Positions 13,755 to 23,218 of a stretch of DNA of 64,000 nucleotides are shown in pieces. Under the pieces are notes generated by a model. That model did no database searches. It was not told the DNA's origin and worked only from the letters and a program-made list of their open reading frames with translations. Positions within the stretch are counted from its first letter, which is position 1. Every line of letters begins with the position of its first letter. A program made the translations under genes and the position numbers. Source of the stretch: Shewanella sp. OPT22 (lineage in GTDB: Bacteria > Pseudomonadota > Gammaproteobacteria > Enterobacterales > Shewanellaceae); NCBI RefSeq assembly GCF_004168585.1, contig NZ_PGVH01000043.1:1-64000 (forward strand), given 5' to 3'.

Positions 13755-14246
13755 ATGGATACAATAGAAGAAACGAAAAATGGAACACCACTTGAAATAG
13801 GTGGTTGGTTAGTATTAGTTGCTTTGGGGATTATTATATCTCCGCTAAGAATGATTTATTTTTTTATTACTACATACTTTCCGATTTTTTCTGATGGTAC
13901 TTGGGAGGCATTAACTACTGTAGGTAGTGACTTCTACTCCCCATTTTGGGCCCCACTTTTAGTAAGCGAAACAGTAATCAATCTGCTGATGTTGATTGCT
14001 TCGTTTTATCTGATATTTCTATTTTTTTCTAAGCAGAAGTCTCTACCTAAATGGTATTTTGGCTTATCTGTCTTCACGACGGTGTTTATTATCTTGGATG
14101 CTTATGCCATTACTCTTGTTCTTCCTGATATGGAGGTGTTTGACTCGGAGACAACAAGAGAGGTTGCTAGAACATTATTCAGTTTATTAATTTGGTCTCC
14201 ATATCTCCTGTTTTCTGAGCGTTCTAAGAATACATTCATTAACTGA
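13755..14246 (+). CDS. DUF2569-family membrane protein
   Basis: A 163-aa protein matching the DUF2569 pattern: IGGWLVLVALGIIISPLRMIYFF at the N-terminus, a region with W-x-x-L and a soluble loop, LLVSETVINLLMLIASFYLIFLFFSKQKSLPKWY, then two more helices. Four transmembrane helices in all. Function of the family is unknown. I start at ATG 13755 (MDTIEETKNG) because the alternative ATG 13734 overlaps a perfect palindrome and has no ribosome binding site; this choice is not certain. Confidence 0.75.
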   Translation: MDTIEETKNGTPLEIGGWLVLVALGIIISPLRMIYFFITTYFPIFSDGTWEALTTVGSDFYSPFWAPLLVSETVINLLMLIASFYLIFLFFSKQKSLPKWYFGLSVFTTVFIILDAYAITLVLPDMEVFDSETTREVARTLFSLLIWSPYLLFSERSKNTFIN

Positions 14247-14350
14247 TTGTTTTTAAATGCACTATTAAATAAATACGGCTGATGCTACTGAACGGAAGTA
14301 TCTAGATTGATGCTAAAGAGCAAGATTCGACATCATTGCGAGTGAACTTT

Positions 14351-14962
14351 ATGAATAAAAGCTTTTGGTTTGTTGTTCTACCTACATTAAGTTTAATTTG
14401 GTTAATTGTTACTGTCGTCATTGCTGGTAGTTTGTACCCAGGTTACAACCATATATCACAGTTTATTAGTGAATTAGCTGCAACCGGTTCTCCTCATGGG
14501 AAATACGTTAATTACTTAGGGTTCATTCCAACTGAATTGTTAATGATGGCTTTTATCTTACTTTCTTGGAGAGCATTACCTAAAACGAAACTTAATATCA
14601 TAGGTATGCTCTTGTTAGCGGTATATGCTTTTTGTTTAGGGTTAGCCGCATTCTTTACTTGTGACTATGAGTGTCGCCCAGATAATCCAACATTTTCTCA
14701 CACTGTGCACATCGCATTGGCTTTGCCCGCCTATTTGTCAGGTATTGTTGCTATAGTTTGTATATCAATGGGCGCAGGTGCTTGGAGCCAAATAAAATCA
14801 GTCAAACATTATGGTTGTTTAGCCAGTTCAGTGGCACTGATTGCTTTTGTTATGCTTGAATCAAAATTAGAGGTTGTAGGGTTAATTCAACGAATCCTAG
14901 AATTCACAATGTACTCTTGGTTTATCCTGTTTGGGTACGCAATAAGTGTTAGGGCTCGATAG
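14351..14962 (+). CDS. DUF998-family membrane protein
   Basis: A 203-aa protein with six hydrophobic helices. The segment after helix 1, YPGYNHISQFISELAATGSPHGKYVNYLGF, is the diagnostic DUF998 pattern (Y-x-x-x-S-x-x-I-S-x-L). A later CDYECRPDNPTFSHTVH loop is also characteristic. DUF998 proteins are predicted multi-pass membrane proteins of unknown biochemical role. Start set at ATG 14351; a TTG five codons earlier is less likely. The GNAT gene follows after 16 bp and may be co-transcribed. Confidence 0.82.
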   Translation: MNKSFWFVVLPTLSLIWLIVTVVIAGSLYPGYNHISQFISELAATGSPHGKYVNYLGFIPTELLMMAFILLSWRALPKTKLNIIGMLLLAVYAFCLGLAAFFTCDYECRPDNPTFSHTVHIALALPAYLSGIVAIVCISMGAGAWSQIKSVKHYGCLASSVALIAFVMLESKLEVVGLIQRILEFTMYSWFILFGYAISVRAR

Positions 14963-14978
14963 AAGGAACGTAACTTTT

Positions 14979-15383
14979 ATGGGTTTTTACGTCACAGAGA
15001 GCACCCCAAGAGTATCAGAGTATCTTCAATTAAGAGTTGAAGCAGAGCTCTCTCCTAAATCGTCTGAAGCCGCAAAAATAGGCTTACCTAACTCTCTTTA
15101 TTCGATTTGTATAAGAGATGAATCAGAAAATTTGATCGGAATGGGGCGAGTGATTGGTGATGGCGCTTGTTTTTTCCAGATTGTAGATATGGCTGTGAAG
15201 CCAAAGTTTCAAGGTAATGGGCTTGGAAAGTTAATTATGGATAAATTAGAAGCCTTTTTAACATCAGTTGCAGTTGAAGGGTCTTATGTTTCTTTAATTG
15301 GTGATAAACCAGAGTTTTATGAACGATTAGGTTATAAGCATACAGCGCCTTCAGGTTATGGAATGTACAAGAAGCTAGCTTGA
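14979..15383 (+). CDS. GNAT-family N-acetyltransferase
   Basis: A 134-aa acetyltransferase. Motif A is complete: FFQIVDMAVKPKFQGNGLGKLIMDKLEAFL (acetyl-CoA loop QGNGLG). The C-terminal FYERLGYKHTAPSGYGMYKKL is typical of small GNATs. AAGGAA lies upstream of ATG 14979; the earlier in-frame start overlaps the DUF998 gene and is rejected. A different protein from the cassette GNAT at 3432. Substrate unknown. Confidence 0.9.
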   Translation: MGFYVTESTPRVSEYLQLRVEAELSPKSSEAAKIGLPNSLYSICIRDESENLIGMGRVIGDGACFFQIVDMAVKPKFQGNGLGKLIMDKLEAFLTSVAVEGSYVSLIGDKPEFYERLGYKHTAPSGYGMYKKLA

Positions 15384-15467
15384 AGCTGTGTAACTACCTG
15401 ACTAAAAACTACTTAATAGGTTATCGTGCTTGTTTTCGGCATTAAATTTATTCAAAAAAGGACTTGT

Positions 15468-15980
15468 ATGAATCAGTTACTTAAATCTATCGTTTTTGTT
15501 ATCTTCGTTTTTCCGTTGTCTTTAGGTGCACAAGCGTCGTCTAAAGCTGGTGCGGTATTTAATAAAATGAAAACTTTAGTGGGGACATGGAAAAAAGAAG
15601 GTCAATCACATTCAGATTTTACGATATCATTTGAGCTTACTGCCAATAACTCTACACTTCTCGAGATCTGGAATTATAAAGGGAAGAAGCATTCATTAAC
15701 CGTTTATCATCAGAACGGCGAAAAACTGATGGCTACACATTATTGCCCTCAAGGTAACCAACCTCGTCTAGAGTTAACGGAAAGCTCAACAATGAATGCT
15801 ATTTCATTTCGTTTTTTTGACGCAACGAATTTGGAAAGTTTAGATAAATCGCATCAGCACTATTTGGGTTTTGAATTTCCAAAATCGATGGATAGAGTCG
15901 TCAGAAGCGAAACTTATACGAGTTATAAAGGTGAAAAAGAATCTGTACTGATTTTGGTGAAAGGTGACGAAAGCAGTTAA
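15468..15980 (+). CDS. Exported protein, DUF1579-like
   Basis: A 170-aa protein with an AAAGGA site before ATG 15468 and a Sec signal peptide (QLLKSIVFVIFVFPLSLGAQA). The mature part starts with KMKTLVGTWKKEG, resembling proteins with a lipocalin-like beta barrel in which an L-x-G-x-W motif opens the first strand, and continues with strands such as LLEIWNYKGKKHSLTVYHQ. I call it DUF1579-like with reservation. It ends just before the bidirectional terminator that separates the accessory region from minCDE. Confidence 0.6.
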   Translation: MNQLLKSIVFVIFVFPLSLGAQASSKAGAVFNKMKTLVGTWKKEGQSHSDFTISFELTANNSTLLEIWNYKGKKHSLTVYHQNGEKLMATHYCPQGNQPRLELTESSTMNAISFRFFDATNLESLDKSHQHYLGFEFPKSMDRVVRSETYTSYKGEKESVLILVKGDESS

Positions 15981-15987
15981 AATATAA

Positions 15988-16017
15988 AAAAGCTCAACAT
16001 TAAACGGTTGAGCTTTT
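15988..16017. terminator. Bidirectional terminator between the accessory region and minE
   Basis: Perfect 11-bp stem AAAAGCTCAAC / GTTGAGCTTTT with an 8-nt loop and A/T runs on both sides. It serves the convergent genes at 15980 (+) and 16032 (-). Confidence 0.85.
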
Positions 16018-16031
16018 ATCGATATGGAATG

Positions 16032-16295
16032 TTATTTTGCGTTATCTGGTAGAGTCACATTGAGTTCCAACACAGATAAGTTTTCATCATTTTGTTCCAT
16101 CTGAACTGAAACTTGTTCTTCTGAAATTGTTACGTATTTTTTAATAACGGCAATGATTTCTTGCTTCATTTCTGGTAAATAATCAGGACCACTACGTTCA
16201 CCACGTTGATGAGCCACAATTATTTGAAGTCTATCCTTTGCGACAGAAGCAGAGGTTTGTTTTTTATTTGATCTAAAGTAATCTATCAATGACAT
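16032..16295 (-). CDS. minE: Cell division topological specificity factor MinE
   Basis: An 87-aa protein of standard length. MinE displaces MinCD from midcell by stimulating MinD ATPase and so sets up pole-to-pole oscillation. The N-terminal membrane-targeting and anti-MinCD region begins [11 protein letters not shown], the contact helix reads [20 protein letters not shown], and the dimerisation domain contains ELNVTLP. Last gene of a minC-minD-minE operon on the minus strand; only 3 bp separate it from minD. Confidence 0.97.
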   Translation of the reverse strand: MSLIDYFRSNKKQTSASVAKDRLQIIVAHQRGERSGPDYLPEMKQEIIAVIKKYVTISEEQVSVQMEQNDENLSVLELNVTLPDNAK

Positions 16296-16298
16296 AAT

Positions 16299-17108
16299 TT
16301 AGCTTCCAAAAATCCTTTTCAAAATCCCTTTCTTTTGTTCTTGAATGAAGCGCAGTTGTACTTCAGATCCCATCATACGTTCGATGACATCTTTATATGC
16401 TTCTCCCGCATCACTTTCTTCATCAAGAATTACTGGTACACCAGCATTAGATGCTTTCAATACAGCCTGAGACTCAGGGATTACACCAATCAAGTCAATC
16501 GCCAAAATATCTTTAACATCATCGACACTGAGCATTTCACCAGTGCTTACACGCTTAGGTGAGTATCGAGTAAGAAGTAAATATTCTTTCACTGGGTCAA
16601 GGTTTTCAATCGCACGCTTAGATTTACTTTGTAAAATTCCAAGGATTCGATCTGAATCTCGAACAGAACTGACTTCAGGGTTTGTTGTGACGATGGCAAT
16701 GTCGGCGTAATATTGAGCCATCATTGCGCCTTGCTCGATACCTGCAGGTGAGTCACAAACAATATAATCAAAATCAGCTTTAAGGTTATCAAGTACCTTT
16801 CCTACACCTTCCACTGTCAAAGCATCTTTATCTCTCGTTTGAGATGCTGGAAGAATAAAGAGGTTAGGGTTGCGCTTATCTTTAATTAAAGCTTGATTTA
16901 AATTAGCTTCACCATTGATAACATTTACAAAGTCGTAAACTACACGACGTTCACAGCCCATAATTAAGTCAAGGTTTCTTAAACCGATATCAAAATCAAT
17001 TACTACGGTTTTGTGGCCTTTTAAGGCTAAACCAGTTGCAATTGCGGCACTAGATGTTGTTTTCCCTACTCCACCTTTGCCCGACGTCACTACAATTACT
17101 TGCGCCAT
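16299..17108 (-). CDS. minD: Septum site-determining ATPase MinD
   Basis: A 269-aa ParA/MinD ATPase, nearly identical in architecture to the E. coli protein (270 aa). The deviant Walker A is GKGGVGKTT at residues 10-18, switch region IDFDIGLRNLDL, Walker B IVCDSPAGIE, and the C-terminal amphipathic membrane-targeting helix KKGILKRIFGS. It binds the inner membrane as an ATP dimer and recruits MinC. 17 bp from minC and 3 bp from minE, so one operon. Confidence 0.98.
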   Translation of the reverse strand: MAQVIVVTSGKGGVGKTTSSAAIATGLALKGHKTVVIDFDIGLRNLDLIMGCERRVVYDFVNVINGEANLNQALIKDKRNPNLFILPASQTRDKDALTVEGVGKVLDNLKADFDYIVCDSPAGIEQGAMMAQYYADIAIVTTNPEVSSVRDSDRILGILQSKSKRAIENLDPVKEYLLLTRYSPKRVSTGEMLSVDDVKDILAIDLIGVIPESQAVLKASNAGVPVILDEESDAGEAYKDVIERMMGSEVQLRFIQEQKKGILKRIFGS

Positions 17109-17125
17109 AAATTCTTTCCTTTCCT

Positions 17126-17788
17126 TTAAAAAGGTAATGGTTCTAAAATTAAATTTTCTTGTTCTAATCGAATACAGTTCGCAGGCTGTTCAAGTTGCTC
17201 TTGAATTTTATCATTAAGCCAATATTGGCCTGCGATAGAAATTAGTTCAGCTTGAAGGTTATGAGCGATAACTACCGAGTGTTTATCACCTGCTGCACCC
17301 GCCATGGCTTTACCTCTTATGGTACCGTGTATATGAATACTGCCATCAGCGATTACTTCTGCACCGTTACTCACAGAGCCAATAATGATTAAGTCTGCAT
17401 TTTTTGCATAAACTTGTTGGCCTGAGCGAACGGTTTTTTTAATAACTTTGGTTGTTTTAGGGATTGTTGGTGTATTTACAGTTTTGCCTGTTTTTATTGA
17501 GGCTAAACCTACAGATTTGGCTTGTTCAATTAAGGTATTACTTGCTTCTGTAATACCTACTATCACTAAATCCATTTCCGCTAGCATTTGCTTTAAATCA
17601 CCAATATTGAACTCTGTTTCAACTATTTGAGATAGATTTAAAACTAAAGGAGCGCCAATAAAAAAGTGGGGAGCTAATGCAATTTTTGCAACTAATTCAC
17701 TTTTGATTTGCTCTAGATTTGATGTCTTCAAATGAAGCACTGATAGGGTAAAAGATGACCCTTTTAATTCGAAACTAGATCTTGGCAT
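17126..17788 (-). CDS. minC: Septum site-determining protein MinC
   Basis: A 220-aa FtsZ-assembly inhibitor. The N-terminal FtsZ-binding domain (about 1-105) and a C-terminal beta-helix domain (about 115-217) are joined by a Lys/Thr-rich linker. The C-terminal domain has the conserved [28 protein letters not shown] and ends [13 protein letters not shown]. It acts with MinD to block division at the poles. First gene of the min operon; the promoter should lie in 17789-17909, shared with divergent ycgL. Confidence 0.97.
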   Translation of the reverse strand: MPRSSFELKGSSFTLSVLHLKTSNLEQIKSELVAKIALAPHFFIGAPLVLNLSQIVETEFNIGDLKQMLAEMDLVIVGITEASNTLIEQAKSVGLASIKTGKTVNTPTIPKTTKVIKKTVRSGQQVYAKNADLIIIGSVSNGAEVIADGSIHIHGTIRGKAMAGAAGDKHSVVIAHNLQAELISIAGQYWLNDKIQEQLEQPANCIRLEQENLILEPLPF

Positions 17789-17909
17789 TCTAAAACAATA
17801 CCCTTATTCCATCTGGTTTGTACCAGATATCTGATTATAATTTTAAGCGTTCATGTTATAGTGTCGATAGTTATCTGGCAAGTTGTAACTTTAGGATTTA
17901 TTAAACAAA

Positions 17910-18197
17910 ATGATTTGCGCTGTTTATAAAAGTAGCTTGAAACAAGAAACCTATCTTTTTGTTTCAAAAAAAGGCAATTTTGATGATGTACCCGATCCAT
18001 TGATGAAGATGTTTGGTACCCCATCATTGGTTATGTTGCTCCCTCTTGGTAAGAAAGAAAAATTGGCAATAGCTGATATTGAAAAAGTGAAAGAAGAAGT
18101 TTTCACTAAAGGCTTCTATTTGCAATTACCGCCACCTCAAGAGAATTTACTCGAAGAACATCGAGCTTCTTTGGGCTTAGATAAAGTTGAGCAATAG
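17910..18197 (+). CDS. ycgL: YcgL domain-containing protein
   Basis: A 95-aa protein matching the YcgL/UPF0745 family throughout: MICAVYKSSLKQETYLFV at the start, then VPDPLMKMFGTPSLVMLLPL and GFYLQLPPPQENLLEEH. Small alpha/beta protein of unknown biochemical role, commonly found divergent from minC in gammaproteobacteria, as here. Confidence 0.93.
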   Translation: MICAVYKSSLKQETYLFVSKKGNFDDVPDPLMKMFGTPSLVMLLPLGKKEKLAIADIEKVKEEVFTKGFYLQLPPPQENLLEEHRASLGLDKVEQ

Positions 18198-18223
18198 CAA
18201 TTTTAGTAATTTGAAGATATGAT

Positions 18224-18253
18224 AAATTTTCTGAGTTCATACTCAGAAAATTT
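18224..18253 (+). terminator. Hairpin downstream of ycgL
   Basis: Perfect 13-bp inverted repeat AAATTTTCTGAGT / ACTCAGAAAATTT with a TCAT loop, 27 bp after the ycgL stop. No long T-run follows, but the stem itself ends in A/T runs, so it may terminate in either direction. Confidence 0.6.
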
Positions 18254-18354
18254 ATGTAGTAGTCATTGGCGTTAGTTATATTTCTCTACAACAATAAGAA
18301 AGTAATAAATACTGTGTAGTCGTTTATACAGTACAGGGATGATAGGGACTATTT

Positions 18355-19335
18355 ATGGCTGGAAGATCGTTCTGGGTTTTGTCTTTGCTGTTTTTTGCTC
18401 AAGTAGCTTTCGCTCAACAGCAAACTTTTAGAAAATTTATTCAAAGTGTTCAAAAGGATGCGCTTGAACAAGGAGTATCGAAAGAAACAATTGAGTTACT
18501 GTCGAAGCAGTCTAAACCATTTAAAAAGTTAGGTGATAAAGAGCCAACAAGGAATGACGTGTTGCCAAAATCCCTTGGCGTATATCTAAAATCTGAAGTT
18601 CCAGACTCTAAACTGAATTATCTTGCTGATTTTGTTGACAAGTATAAGCAGTCAATTTCCGATATTTCAAAGCATTATAATGTTCAACCAAGATTCATAC
18701 TTGCAGCTTGGGCATTAGCTGCTGAAGACTCAAGTAATAATTCAAGTTTTCCTGTTATTTCGATCTATTCTTCAATGGCTTATGAGACTGGTAAAGACAC
18801 TTATAAGAAGCAACTTTTTTCATCATTGAAGTCTATTGATTCGAACAAAATTGCGCCACAAGATTTCAAGTCAGGTTCAAATGGTAAAATGGGGCAATTA
18901 TCTTTTAACCCTATGTTGTTTGCAGAATATGGGCAGGATTGGGATAAAGATGGCAAATTTGATATTTGGCATAACAATTTAGACAGTTTGGCTACGGCAG
19001 CGTATTTTTTACAAAAAAATGGTTGGAATGATTCGATGACTTGGGGACGACAAGTCGCAATAAATAATAAAGAAGTACTGGCTGAAGCTGGCCTAACTCC
19101 AGAGCCTTTCTCACATTGGGTTTCATTGGGTATTACTAAGTATAACGGTTCGGCATTACCTAACAGAGACGACATAACTGCGCAGTTGATTCAACCTGTA
19201 AAAACAGACAATCGTCATTATCTCACTTATGAAAATTTTAGTATTTTAGAAATGTTGCCCGATGTTGACCAAAAAAAGGCATTGGCTATTACTTACCTAT
19301 CAGAAAAACTCAAGCCAATACTGAGAAAAAAATAA
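18355..19335 (+). CDS. MltB-family lytic transglycosylase homologue lacking the catalytic Glu
   Basis: A 326-aa exported protein (signal peptide SFWVLSLLFFAQVAFAQ). The fold signature of MltB-type (SLT_2) enzymes is present: RFILAAWAL at 113-121, SFPVISIYSSMAYE, a MGQLSFNPMLFAEYGQDWDKDGKFDIW segment corresponding to MltB's MGYGQFMPSSY...DGHINLW, and AAYFLQKNGW. MltB enzymes cleave peptidoglycan with a Glu three residues after the family Trp/Ile (G-[IV]-E-[ST]). Here the spacing to SFPVI is kept but that position is Ala122, and GQFMPSSY is also altered. The nearest acid is Glu124. It may bind peptidoglycan without cutting. A true catalytic relocation to Glu124 is the alternative. Confidence 0.85.
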   Translation: MAGRSFWVLSLLFFAQVAFAQQQTFRKFIQSVQKDALEQGVSKETIELLSKQSKPFKKLGDKEPTRNDVLPKSLGVYLKSEVPDSKLNYLADFVDKYKQSISDISKHYNVQPRFILAAWALAAEDSSNNSSFPVISIYSSMAYETGKDTYKKQLFSSLKSIDSNKIAPQDFKSGSNGKMGQLSFNPMLFAEYGQDWDKDGKFDIWHNNLDSLATAAYFLQKNGWNDSMTWGRQVAINNKEVLAEAGLTPEPFSHWVSLGITKYNGSALPNRDDITAQLIQPVKTDNRHYLTYENFSILEMLPDVDQKKALAITYLSEKLKPILRKK

Positions 19336-19361
19336 CACTCTTGAGATCTTATATACAGAAT

Positions 19362-19397
19362 AAACGCTAGGTTTGTTGTAGAATCTAGCGTTTTTAT
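19362..19397 (+). terminator. Rho-independent terminator after the MltB-like gene
   Basis: Stem AAACGCTAG / CTAGCGTTT with a 14-nt loop followed by TTTATTTT. Confidence 0.8.
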
Positions 19398-19418
19398 TTT
19401 GGTACTTAAAGTAAGCAT

Positions 19419-19859
19419 ATGGCATTTTGGGAAGAAAAATCATTATCGGAGATGACCTCACTTGAGTGGGAATCACTTTGTGATGGTTGTGGTAAGTGTT
19501 GTTTAAATAAGATCATTGATGATGAGACAAATGAGCTTTTTTATACTGATGCGGCATGTAAGCTTTTAGATCATAAAACGGCGAGTTGTAAAGACTATTC
19601 AAATCGAACTAAATTAGTGCCTGAATGTACTGTCATCACAATTGAGAACCTTTCTGAATTAGATTGGCTACCTGAATCGTGTGCTTACCGACGTTTGTAT
19701 CTTGGCAAACCTTTACCTAAGTGGCACCCGTTAATCACTAGCAATAAAAATAAAATGCATAAGTTGGATATGTCCATAAAAGATAAAGTGATTGATGAAC
19801 GAAGTGTCAAATATCTCGAAGATCACATTGTAATGTGGCCATTATACGATATCGACTAA
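19419..19859 (+). CDS. ycgN: YcgN/UPF0260 cysteine-cluster protein
   Basis: A 146-aa protein of the YkgJ/YcgN Fe-S or zinc cluster family. The motif [12 protein letters not shown] supplies Cys21, 24, 27 and 28; further conserved cysteines are in [23 protein letters not shown] and PESCAYR. These are the ligands of the predicted metal cluster. Biochemical function is unknown. Conserved near min genes in many gammaproteobacteria, as seen here. Confidence 0.93.
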   Translation: MAFWEEKSLSEMTSLEWESLCDGCGKCCLNKIIDDETNELFYTDAACKLLDHKTASCKDYSNRTKLVPECTVITIENLSELDWLPESCAYRRLYLGKPLPKWHPLITSNKNKMHKLDMSIKDKVIDERSVKYLEDHIVMWPLYDID

Positions 19860-19868
19860 GATTTAAAT

Positions 19869-19910
19869 GTGAGTTGATATATCATTTTTATATCAACTCA
19901 CTGTTTTTTT
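19869..19910 (+). terminator. Strong rho-independent terminator after ycgN
   Basis: 13-bp perfect stem GTGAGTTGATATA / TATATCAACTCAC, followed by TG and a run of seven T. Confidence 0.88.
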
Positions 19911-19920
19911 AAAAGGTTTG

Positions 19921-20448
19921 TTATTTATCAATGGTTTTACTAATTGAAGCTTGGAAGAATAGTGCAAAGGCTGCTAAGAAACCGATAAATACTACAACCA
20001 TCCACTCTGCCATTGATACGCCCAAAAACGTCCACTGAATTTCACCACACATACCTGTCGGCATAAATACCGATGGGAACCATTCATGTAAAGGCATCCA
20101 GCTTGGAAAGTCCGGTAAAAATGAACACGTCGCAAAAGGTGACGGGTTATGTTCGATTTCAACAAGCTCAATAGCAATTTTCAACCCCCAAGAAGCACTT
20201 ACTCCCCAAACGACAACACCTAAAGCTCGAAGTAATCTGGATCTAGGGTTAGTCAGTCCAATTAAACCTGCGGCCAATAAACCGAACATCGCTAATCTTT
20301 GGTAAATACACATTACACAAGGGTCTAAATGCATTACATGCTGGAAGAAAAGCGCACAACCTTCAAGAGCTAGGGCTGTTAACGTTAAAATTAGCCAAGC
20401 TAATCTTGTTTGAGAAAATGAGATTAAATGCTTCAATTGCCACTCCAA
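19921..20448 (-). CDS. dsbB: Disulfide bond formation protein DsbB
   Basis: A 175-aa inner-membrane quinone reductase that reoxidises DsbA. Both redox pairs are present: Cys44/Cys47 ([10 protein letters not shown]) and Cys108/Cys134 ([12 protein letters not shown] ... TGMCGEIQW). Arg51 beside the first pair matches the quinone-interacting Arg. Four transmembrane helices. Transcribed from the same strand as nhaB, 67 bp downstream of it; the dsbB-nhaB-fadR order matches many gammaproteobacteria. Confidence 0.97.
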   Translation of the reverse strand: MEWQLKHLISFSQTRLAWLILTLTALALEGCALFFQHVMHLDPCVMCIYQRLAMFGLLAAGLIGLTNPRSRLLRALGVVVWGVSASWGLKIAIELVEIEHNPSPFATCSFLPDFPSWMPLHEWFPSVFMPTGMCGEIQWTFLGVSMAEWMVVVFIGFLAAFALFFQASISKTIDK

Positions 20449-20515
20449 GGAATCATAAGCCCCTACGATAGAGTAGGGGCGCTTGATATTACTATAACAA
20501 TTTGAAATTTAATTG

Positions 20516-22105
20516 TTAATGGCTAGAGACTGCCGTATCCATTATTTCTTTAACACTATGATGTCCTATCCAATGTGCGTCGTAGAAATATTGCGTCATT
20601 GATTCTAGTCCACCAAGTTGAATGGCTAACGCACCAACAATCGTAAGTACAATTGTGTAAGGGAGTGCCATCCAAACCATTCTTCCATAAGACAATCTGA
20701 TTAATGGAGCAAGAGCCGATGTTAGTAAGAACAAGAACGCTGCTTGACCATTTGGCGTTGCAACAGACGGTAAGTTAGTACCAGTGTTAATAGCAACTGC
20801 AAGTAGATCGAATTGGTCGCGTGTAATAACACCATCAAGCAATGCAGCTTTGACTTCATTAATGTATACCGTACCTACAAATACGTTATCACTGACCATT
20901 GAAAGGACACCATTAGCTAAATAGAAGATAACTAATTGCATATGACCTTCAAAATGAAGTGCCCAGCTGATTACAGGACCAAATAAGCCTTGATCAATAA
21001 TTACACCAACAACGGCAAAGAAGACGGCCAATAAAGCGGTAAACGGTAGTGCTTCTTCAAATGCTTTACCGAGAGCATGCTCATCAGTAATACCGTTAAA
21101 TGCTGTTGTAATAATGATGACAGATAGACCAATCAAACCTACAGAAGCTAAATGAAGCGCTAGACCTGCGATTAACCAAACACCAACTAAAGCTTGAATA
21201 ACCAACTTAGCTTTGTCTTTTTTGGTACGGTTTCTATCTTCATGTTCAGCATACTCAGAAAGAATTTGGTGAACACGTTCTGGAAGTTGTACTCCGTAGC
21301 TAAAAATCTTTAGCTTTTCTACCATGTAACATGTTAACAAACCAGCAATGAGTACAGGTAATGTAACTGGCGACATTCTCAATGCAAATTCAGCAAATCC
21401 CCAGTTTGCCTGAGAGGCAATGATAAGGTTTTGTGGCTCACCAACCATAGTACAAACGCCACCAAGTGCAGTACCAACACCAGCATGCATGAGTAAGTTA
21501 CGTAAGAAACCACGGAAGTTTTCGAGTTCATCATGATTAAGCTGTTGTTGTTCTTCATGGGTATGATCATGATCGTCATGGAAGTTTTTACCGGATGCTA
21601 CTTTGTGGTAGATCGAATAGAAACCAATTGCTACAGCAATGATCACTGCAATTACTGTTAATGCATCGAGGAAGGCCGATAGAAATGCTGCTGAAAAACA
21701 GAACATTAATGAGACGACAATTTTCGAACGTATCTTGGTAATAATCTTAGTAAATGAAAACAGTAATAACTGCTTCATAAAGTAGATACCAGCAACCATG
21801 AAGACTAGAAGTAACAGTACCTCAAGGTTAGCTTGGATCTCGTGAAGAACCTGATATGGACTCGTCATCCCTATGGCGACGGCTTGAATCGCTAAAAGAC
21901 CTCCTGGCTGAAGAGGGTAGCATTTAAGTGCCATTGCTAAGGTAAAAATGAACTCAATAACCAACATCCATCCCGCTACAAATGGATCTACAAAAAAGAA
22001 AACTAACGGGTTAATTATCAAGCAAGCTAAAATTGCGATCTTGTACCACTTAGGCGAATTACCTAAGAAGTTATCAATAAACGCCTGACTCATAGTCACA
22101 GGCAT
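20516..22105 (-). CDS. nhaB: Na+/H+ antiporter NhaB
   Basis: A 529-aa multi-spanning antiporter that expels Na+ in exchange for H+. Family hallmarks are exact: [89 protein letters not shown] and [21 protein letters not shown] His/Glu-rich cytoplasmic loop ([17 protein letters not shown]) is a minor local feature. I start at ATG 22105 (MPVTMSQAF), which matches known NhaB starts and has GAGGA 6 bases upstream; a longer frame to 22135 is less likely. Confidence 0.97.
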   Translation of the reverse strand: MPVTMSQAFIDNFLGNSPKWYKIAILACLIINPLVFFFVDPFVAGWMLVIEFIFTLAMALKCYPLQPGGLLAIQAVAIGMTSPYQVLHEIQANLEVLLLLVFMVAGIYFMKQLLLFSFTKIITKIRSKIVVSLMFCFSAAFLSAFLDALTVIAVIIAVAIGFYSIYHKVASGKNFHDDHDHTHEEQQQLNHDELENFRGFLRNLLMHAGVGTALGGVCTMVGEPQNLIIASQANWGFAEFALRMSPVTLPVLIAGLLTCYMVEKLKIFSYGVQLPERVHQILSEYAEHEDRNRTKKDKAKLVIQALVGVWLIAGLALHLASVGLIGLSVIIITTAFNGITDEHALGKAFEEALPFTALLAVFFAVVGVIIDQGLFGPVISWALHFEGHMQLVIFYLANGVLSMVSDNVFVGTVYINEVKAALLDGVITRDQFDLLAVAINTGTNLPSVATPNGQAAFLFLLTSALAPLIRLSYGRMVWMALPYTIVLTIVGALAIQLGGLESMTQYFYDAHWIGHHSVKEIMDTAVSSH

Positions 22106-22390
22106 AGGATCCTCACTAATATTATTATTAATCAACTAAATCAAGTTTTAAAATTATTAATGCCTTAGATTAATTGATCATGGTTTAAACTAAAAAAATC
22201 TGCGACCAGTCTAGTCCATAAAAACTTTAAATGTCATCAAGGAAAAATCTAAAATTATTAAAAATAAGAAGTCTGCGGCAAAATTTTAGTGTCTTCGAGA
22301 GCGAAATGCTATCTTTGTCATAATATAAACACGAAAAAAGTGATGTTTTTTTACAATTCCGTTAAATCCAATTGTTTTATTTTGTTCACG

Positions 22391-22407
22391 CTCTGGTATG
22401 ATCAGTT
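22391..22407 (+). promoter_or_regulatory. FadR-like operator overlapping the fadR -10
   Basis: CTCTGGTATGATCAGTT closely resembles known FadR sites (for example ATCTGGTACGACCAGAT in E. coli fadB), with the palindromic halves CTGGT and the partly conserved ATCAG. TATGAT inside it (22397-22402) is a good -10, with TTGTTT at 22372 as a distant -35. This suggests FadR represses its own gene. The rest of 22106-22443 contains no gene; TCTGCGACCAGT at 22199-22210 is a weaker half-match nearer nhaB. Confidence 0.6.
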
Positions 22408-22443
22408 TACTTACAAGCGAATTTTTATTGGAAAAGTAGGCTG

Positions 22444-23160
22444 ATGATTATCAATGCCAAAGGACCTGCGAGTTTTGCAGAGAAATATATTGTTCGTTCA
22501 ATTTGGGAAGGAAAGTTTCCTCCGGGATCTATTTTACCGGCTGAACGTGAACTTTCAGAATTAATTGGTGTTACTCGCACTACATTAAGAGAAGTACTTC
22601 AAAGACTCGCAAGGGATGGCTGGTTAACAATTCAGCACGGCAAGCCAACACAAGTTAATAATTTTTGGGAAACTTCCGGGCTCAACATCCTTGAAACCAT
22701 TGCAGATTTAAATCCTGAAGGCTTTCCAACGTTAGTTGACCAACTTTTATCAGCAAGAACTAATATTAGTACTATTTATTTCCGTTCTGCTGTGAGAACT
22801 AACCCATCAATGGTTTGTGATGTGCTAGCTAATAGCCATGACTTGGAAGATACAGCTGAAGCTTTTGCAGAGTTTGATTATGAATTACATCATACTTTAG
22901 CCTTCTCTTGTGGAAACCCGCTTTACGTCTTAATTTTAAATGGTTTCAAAGGTCTCTATAGCCGTGTTGGTCGATACTATTTTTCAAGCCCTGAAGCGAG
23001 AAAGTTAGCTAAGAACTTTTACGTTGAATTTGAGAAGCTCGGTCAAGATAAAAACTTCCAAGAAGTACCTAATTTAATGAGAAAATATGGTATTGAGAGT
23101 GGTCAGGTATGGTTGACTATTCGTGATGACCTTCCTGCAGAAATTGCGCACGAAGGCTAG
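22444..23160 (+). CDS. fadR: Fatty acid metabolism regulator FadR
   Basis: A 238-aa GntR-family regulator that represses beta-oxidation genes and activates unsaturated fatty acid synthesis; long-chain acyl-CoA releases it from DNA. The winged helix (residues 8-75) is nearly the E. coli sequence: [20 protein letters not shown] and [15 protein letters not shown]. The C-terminal acyl-CoA-binding domain has [10 protein letters not shown] and [23 protein letters not shown]. Length equals the E. coli protein (239 aa), without the insertion known from Vibrio FadR. Divergent from nhaB. Confidence 0.97.
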   Translation: MIINAKGPASFAEKYIVRSIWEGKFPPGSILPAERELSELIGVTRTTLREVLQRLARDGWLTIQHGKPTQVNNFWETSGLNILETIADLNPEGFPTLVDQLLSARTNISTIYFRSAVRTNPSMVCDVLANSHDLEDTAEAFAEFDYELHHTLAFSCGNPLYVLILNGFKGLYSRVGRYYFSSPEARKLAKNFYVEFEKLGQDKNFQEVPNLMRKYGIESGQVWLTIRDDLPAEIAHEG

Positions 23161-23187
23161 TAATTGAGCTTCAAAATTGATTCAAAT

Positions 23188-23218
23188 AAAAACCACAGCT
23201 AGTTTGGCTGTGGTTTTT
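23188..23218. terminator. Bidirectional terminator between fadR and spoVR
   Basis: Stem AAAAACCACAGC / GCTGTGGTTTTT with a short loop and A/T runs on both sides. It overlaps the last codons of the convergent spoVR-like gene. Confidence 0.88.
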
